Part shown: positions 33,090 through 37,673 of the stretch, piece by piece
Position numbering within the stretch: position 1 is the stretch's first letter
How the letters are laid out: every line of letters starts with the position of its first letter
Source: Saccoglossus kowalevskii
Lineage: Eukaryota > Hemichordata > Enteropneusta > Harrimaniidae
Direction of reading: 5' to 3'
DNA length: 37,673 nucleotides
Assembly: GCF_000003605.2 (NCBI RefSeq)
Contig: NW_003108605.1
Coordinates: forward strand, 10,357 to 48,029
Translations under genes and position numbers: made by a program
Notes under the pieces: generated by a model
The model's database searches: none
Seen by the model: only the letters and a program-made list of their open reading frames with translations
Told to the model about the DNA's origin: nothing

Positions 33090-34177
33090 TCAACGGCAGA
33101 TGTTTCATCCCTGCCAACGAGTGTGCAGCTCAACTGTTCAACAAGGGCTCTCGAATACGTCGACATGCAAAATGCACTTGTTGCAGAATCCGTCAGATCA
33201 AAACCGACGAGGTTGCACCTTGCACCGAGTAATACGACGTTAGTTATGTACTCATATAATTAACAATTGCATATATCAAAATAAATCGCTGGTAATTAGT
33301 AATAGACTTTGGTATAAGTGGTGTTACAAGCCTCATTATTTTATCTGACGGTGAAATACGACAACGCCAACTGAGCTGAGTGGCATACAGATACGAAGTT
33401 TACGAAAACCTGAAGTAAAGGCACCCTAGCTAATTGTTTTTTTTCACTTGTTGACGAAGTGTTAATGACATTGAACGTCAACTAATAGTCGAGCTGATAC
33501 CACGCCATTTATTTATATCTCTGTCAAAGTAACGCGTACGTACACAACAATATTTGGCTCACAGAATATCGCTATTACATTCATCAAAATTGTAACGTTA
33601 TTTTTACTGAAGGTCTTTGAACATGGTCTGACACATGTTTTGAATACATTTGTGTGGTGAAAACAATCAATGATACGGAACACATCGTCGCTGACGTGAC
33701 CAACCATTTGTCACGAGAGAGATCTCGCAAACTGCGGAAAATGGCTTATTACGTAAATGTCGGCCACACTCCCTCTATCAGAGGGACTGGACATCAGTAT
33801 ATATTTTACCCGGGAAGGGACTCCGTGGGTTACTACCATCTTGAATAAAAAATGTACGAAAATGGCTCTGTAATTTTAGCATTCGATATGAATCAGGATC
33901 TGTTGCTGAAGAGAACACTTAAAAACCACCAACAAGCGTTGTTCAAGCCTCAGTTCCGGTGGCTACACGGCCCTTCAGTTGAAGGGTATCTTTTTTCCGC
34001 AAAAGTTTGTAAACTGTCTATCCGTTTTCGCATTCTTTGTTTTCTGGAAGGGGATAATGATCTGTAGACCTGTACTTTTTTCCTGGAGGGTAGGTACTCC
34101 CTCCTGGGGGAAATAAGCAGAAAAAAATTCCCACAGTTCATTGTTCTACGTATTAAATATAAGATTTGTCAGATACA

Positions 34178-34191
34178 GCGCCCTCTAGCGG
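34178..34191 (-). promoter_or_regulatory. CTCF-like motif upstream of the RASEF-like gene
   Basis: The minus strand reads CCGCTAGAGGGCGC, matching CCASYAGRKGGCRS at all but one position. About 1.4 kb upstream of the start codon, same orientation as the second site at 24007-24020. Confidence 0.4.
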
Positions 34192-34524
34192 CGGATGCAT
34201 TTAAAAAATAACGGAACCGACAGCAGGGGTGATAAGCAAATTAATTTAGTCACCTTGATCGCTGTGGAGGATATACAACTTGAATGAATTCTATCTCTAT
34301 CGTTTTTGCCGTCAATCAAAAAATATATTTGTATTTCAATTTGACCACAGCTGCTGTTTCAGTCAATATATTTCCCAGGTATTATTCGGATCAATATCAG
34401 TGATGATATCAGAACGCGTATATTTGTTGACATAGAATACCACCACAAAACATAACAATTTAACCACGTATGTAATATCTAAATTAAGTTCAGTTGTATT
34501 ACTGAAAAGAAGAAAACAAAACTA

Positions 34525-34590
34525 GCCTGGGACGGAGTAGAACCAAATAACTAAGTCCAGTATTCTGACCGCTGAACTGAACCAGTTCCG
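34525..34590 (-). repeat. tRNA-like segment, probably tRNA-derived SINE fragment
   Basis: On the minus strand TGGTTCAGTTCAGCGG resembles a tRNA D-arm/A box and GGTTCTACTCC a B box, with about 30 nt between them. T-stem pairing is incomplete. An open frame of 93 codons spans it (34499-34780) but has no recognisable product. Confidence 0.45.
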
Positions 34591-34799
34591 TGATAATAAT
34601 GGCGGATATGCCCCCGGAGAACATGATATAGCTCACCCGTGCCGGTAATACCTCCTCCATCAGATGTGACCCGTTTTGCCACCAGTATTGTGAGCCATGA
34701 ACAACGCTGTTTGGTGGTTTCAGTAATAAACGCCTTTTTTGAATGTTGAATTTGACCCCCCCCCCCGCCATTGACGACACATTAACCAGAATTTATCAA

Positions 34800-35040
34800 A
34801 TTAGACCAGTTTATATACTGATGTAACACTGGCAGGGAAGAACCAGACCCGGGAACCATATGGGCCAGAATTAATAAAATGGACAAGACCAGCATAGACC
34901 CAGCTGTGGCACTGAAAGGGCGAAATCAGATCCGGGAACCATAATACTCAATGTTGTACAAATAAAAATAGTCTAATGAACGAGAGAAAACCAGATAAGG
35001 CCAAGATGTTGCACAAAGGGAGAAAACGAGCCAGCCAGAC
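34800..35040. repeat. Degenerate ~83-bp tandem repeat, two to three copies
   Basis: GGGAACCATA occurs at 34851 and 34934, each preceded by ACCAGACCC or ATCAGATCC, and a third weak copy (GAGAGAAAACCAGATAAGG) begins near 34981. Strongly diverged. Confidence 0.55.
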
Positions 35041-36039
35041 AGCCAGATTGGTTCCAATGGTGATACTGACGGAACAACAAGTTAATATATTCAAAAATAA
35101 ACATTTGTAATGGAGACGCAACCTTTAATTTGAAATGTAAATCTATATACATTAATTTATTTACTCATCGTATTGATACAGTGTTTGTAAGTTATTTAGA
35201 CAAACAAACAACACATGACAATTTGATAAAAAAAATGAACAAACAACAAATGTCAAAGAGAAACCAGACTACTACCATAGCTACGGTAGTATTGATTGAT
35301 TCGGCATGAAATACAGGTATTTCGTCCATAAGTACAGCCCGCGTTATGTACAGTACAAAGAATACGACATAAATTAGCGATTTTATCGCTAACAGTGTAG
35401 GGTATAATACATAATGAATTTATCATATTTGCAGAATTATTGCACCTGTTACATTTAAATGTTACAATAACAATTGCACAATTTAAAATATCACTGATAT
35501 ATAAATAGGGCGCCATGTCACGTGCCTGTTATTAATCACTGTTTGATACATTTATACCAGACAGGTCGTTTTGACATTTCACTAGATACCGTTAGTAGTT
35601 GTTATCGTGGTACAACTCTCCGTACAGCTGCGGGGATCCCAAACACATTCGTGCTTAATTTCATCTTTGCAATAAATAAAACGATCTGCTAAAAAACATT
35701 TTTTTCTGATCGTCAAATTGAAACTGGGCATGCGCAATTACGCGGGAATAGGATCATGTGTTAACTGTGGTAAACTCGGTAAATTTGCTCTTAAATCTTC
35801 CGACACCCACATATGCTGGCCTAAAAATCTATTGACAATTATGATTTCATTTTATGGTAGCGATTTCTTTCTCATCTTTTTAGCTTCTTTCGTGATATTT
35901 GATTGCATCGTCGTTGGATGTACGCCATCAGTTATGCGACAGAGAACGCGATGTTTCAACTACACTTGCAGTTGGCAAACACATATAACTTATCAAACCC
36001 ACACAAGCCATGCATTACAATTCGAACAGGTGTGTACCT
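35041..36039. other. Intergenic, no gene recognised
   Basis: A + strand frame of 134 codons (35718-36122) has no recognisable domain, and its last third is read from the adjoining repeat. A near-perfect 22-bp palindrome sits at 35270-35291 (TACTACCATAG then CTACGGTAGTA, one mismatch). Confidence 0.5.
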
Positions 36040-36960
36040 GTGCGAACACTCGAGTCTCAACCCATATCAATCTGAACACTCGCCCATTTAGTCCATTCAA
36101 ATCTGAACACATGCCCACCTGAACACACACCTTCCAAATCCATGTCCATCAGAACAAATGTCTACCTGAACACACCTCTATCTCAGCCCATGTCAACCTG
36201 AACACTCGCCTATTTAGCCCATTCATATCTGAACACATGTCCACCTGAACACACACATTCCAAATCCATGTTCATCTGAACAAATGTTTACCTGAACACA
36301 CTTCCATCTCAGCCCATGTCAACCTGAACACTCGCCTATTTTAGCTCATTCAAATCTGAACACATGCCCACCTGAACACACACCTTCCAAATCCATGTTC
36401 ATCTGAACAAATGTCTACCTGAACACACCTCTATCTCAGTCCATGTCAACCTGAACACTCGCCTATTTTAGCCCATTCATATCTGAACACATGTCCACCT
36501 GAACACACACATTCCAAATCCATGTCCATCTAAACAAATGTCTACCTGAACACACCTCTATCTCAGTCCATGTCAACCTGAACACTCGCCTATTTTAGCC
36601 CATTCATATCTGAACACATGTCCACCTGAACACACACATTCCAAATCCATGTCCATCTGAACAAATGTCTACCTGAACACACCTCCATCTCAGCCCATGT
36701 CAATTTAAACACTCGCCTATTTTAGCCCATTCAACACATTTCCACCTGAACACACACCTATTCCAATCCATAAATATATACCCAGATAGACATCTGAAGA
36801 CACATCATTTCAACTCAAGTAAATCTGAACACGTCCAAATGAACTCCCACCACTCAATCTATGTGAATCTGAACACCGACATGTATAACTCAACACGTGT
36901 CCACCTGAAGACACACCCATCTCAACCCATGTCAGTCTGAACATAATTCATTCCAAACAC
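36040..36960. repeat. 126-127-bp higher-order tandem repeat, about six copies
   Basis: CTGAACACTCGCC recurs near 36072, 36198, 36324, 36451 and 36578, with a decayed copy near 36705, i.e. every 126-127 bp. Each unit is five CTGAACA-led subunits spaced 31, 16, 31, 16 and 32 bp: the CTCGCC, ATGTCCAC, CACACATTCC, AATGTCTAC and CACCTCTATC types. Beyond 36790 the order breaks down into single diverged subunits. The + strand is G-poor. Confidence 0.93.
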
Positions 36961-37673
36961 GTGCCCCCTGAACACACACCCGTCTCAGCCAATGTGAATA
37001 TGAATACATCTAAGCACATGCCTACATTGCCAGTGAGGCAAATAACGTGACTTGGTAAAAAGATTAGACGCATATTTGTGTGAACCTGGCCACCATCTAC
37101 CCTCATCTTAACACTCGCGCTAAACACACGGGAAATCCACGCCAACTCTAATGGAAATAGTGCACATTGTTCTCACGTTTCCCATGACTAAAAGGGCCCA
37201 GTCCGATTATCGAGAAAATAATATTTCGTCCAGTTTTCTCCGTGACATGATACAATGTGTGATTGTTACATTATTACTCAGAATAAATTGACAACACTGG
37301 ACACATATGTTGTAAATTAACGGGATCATATGCTAAGAACAAAACAGTGTTATAATTTTAGTTAGTCCCATGTGTTATATAACTCTATCTAAATTACAAT
37401 GTTAAAAGGCAATGTGGATAACTTTGAGTGGTTTTAAGATGTTTAAATAATTGTGTTTGATATCATCTTGATAGAAACTTTAAGGTATGATTTATCTTAA
37501 AACAGAGATAAACATTGGCTGTAAACCTAGCAGTATTAGTTCGATAAAATGCTGATAAGAGGAACATGTAAGCAAATTTGAAAAGTTTACACGCGAGAGT
37601 CGTCTAGTATTTCATCAAATCAATCCCATAATGTTTTTATCAAAGATACAAAATGGGAAACAATTACCTTGAA
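36961..37673. other. AT-rich right flank, no gene recognised
   Basis: A 65-codon minus frame (36948-37145) starts within the repeat edge and is not recognised. Nothing else seen up to the window edge. Confidence 0.55.

Larger units (their letters stand above)
32766..34524. other. Upstream flank of the RASEF-like gene, putative promoter region
   Basis: 5' UTR and promoter must start just above 32765, but no TATA box or transcription start can be fixed. TGACGTCA (CRE-type) at 33082-33089 lies about 320 bp upstream of the ATG. The interval 33020-33263 is less AT-rich and open in three frames without recognisable homology. A CTCF-like site lies at 34178-34191. Confidence 0.45.

Noticed and set aside
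34499-34780. 93-codon minus frame
   Set aside because: Overlaps a tRNA-like repeat segment and a C-run; no domain.
35718-36122. 134-codon + frame with several cysteines
   Set aside because: Cysteine spacing fits no zinc-binding motif I know, and the last third is translated from the 126-bp repeat.

Overview
This is an AT-rich metazoan genomic window (roughly one third G+C by eye). It holds one complete, intron-rich protein-coding gene on the minus strand, surrounded by minisatellites and small non-autonomous DNA transposons. All splice sites used are GT-AG, exons are short and one intron is 8.2 kb, so the source is an animal. I cannot name the species; a marine invertebrate is a guess based on the repeat load and on protein divergence from vertebrates.

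The gene (18316-32765, minus) encodes a RASEF/Rab45-type large Rab GTPase. I could join 16 coding exons with consistent phase at every junction into a 722-residue protein with an in-frame start and stop. Domain order is two EF-hands (exon 1), a long coiled coil (exons 2-7), a variable linker with one conserved [11 protein letters not shown] block (exons 8-11), and a full Rab GTPase domain with all G motifs ending in Cys-Cys-Asn-Met (exons 12-16). The family couples Ca2+-sensing and coiled-coil self-association to a membrane-anchored Rab switch. Both EF-hand loops here carry Asp rather than Glu at position 12.

Layout. 1-2164: 31-bp tandem repeat that runs off the left edge. 2165-8854: non-coding, with palindromes and two TTAA-flanked MITEs (6434-6566, 8140-8438). 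8855-10063: 27-bp minisatellite with no indels, open in several frames. 10064-12949: non-coding, with a 139-bp MITE flanked by an 8-bp direct repeat. 12950-13860: a second, unrelated 27-bp array. 14515-15935: degenerate ~38-bp array with inner 60-bp and 30-bp arrays. 15936-18315: downstream flank and presumed 3' UTR. 18316-32765: the RASEF-like gene, with MITEs in introns 8 and 15 and a pure pentanucleotide array filling most of intron 11. 32766-36039: upstream flank, with a CTCF-like site and a tRNA-like SINE fragment. 36040-36960: 126-127-bp higher-order repeat. 36961-37673: nothing recognised.

No second gene, CRISPR array, rRNA or functional tRNA gene could be supported. The points most worth following up are the complete RASEF model with its altered EF-hands, the paired MITE families that share terminal repeats, the microsatellite that supplies a splice acceptor tract, the excess of TGACGTCA and CACGTGA motifs, and the indel-free open 27-bp array.
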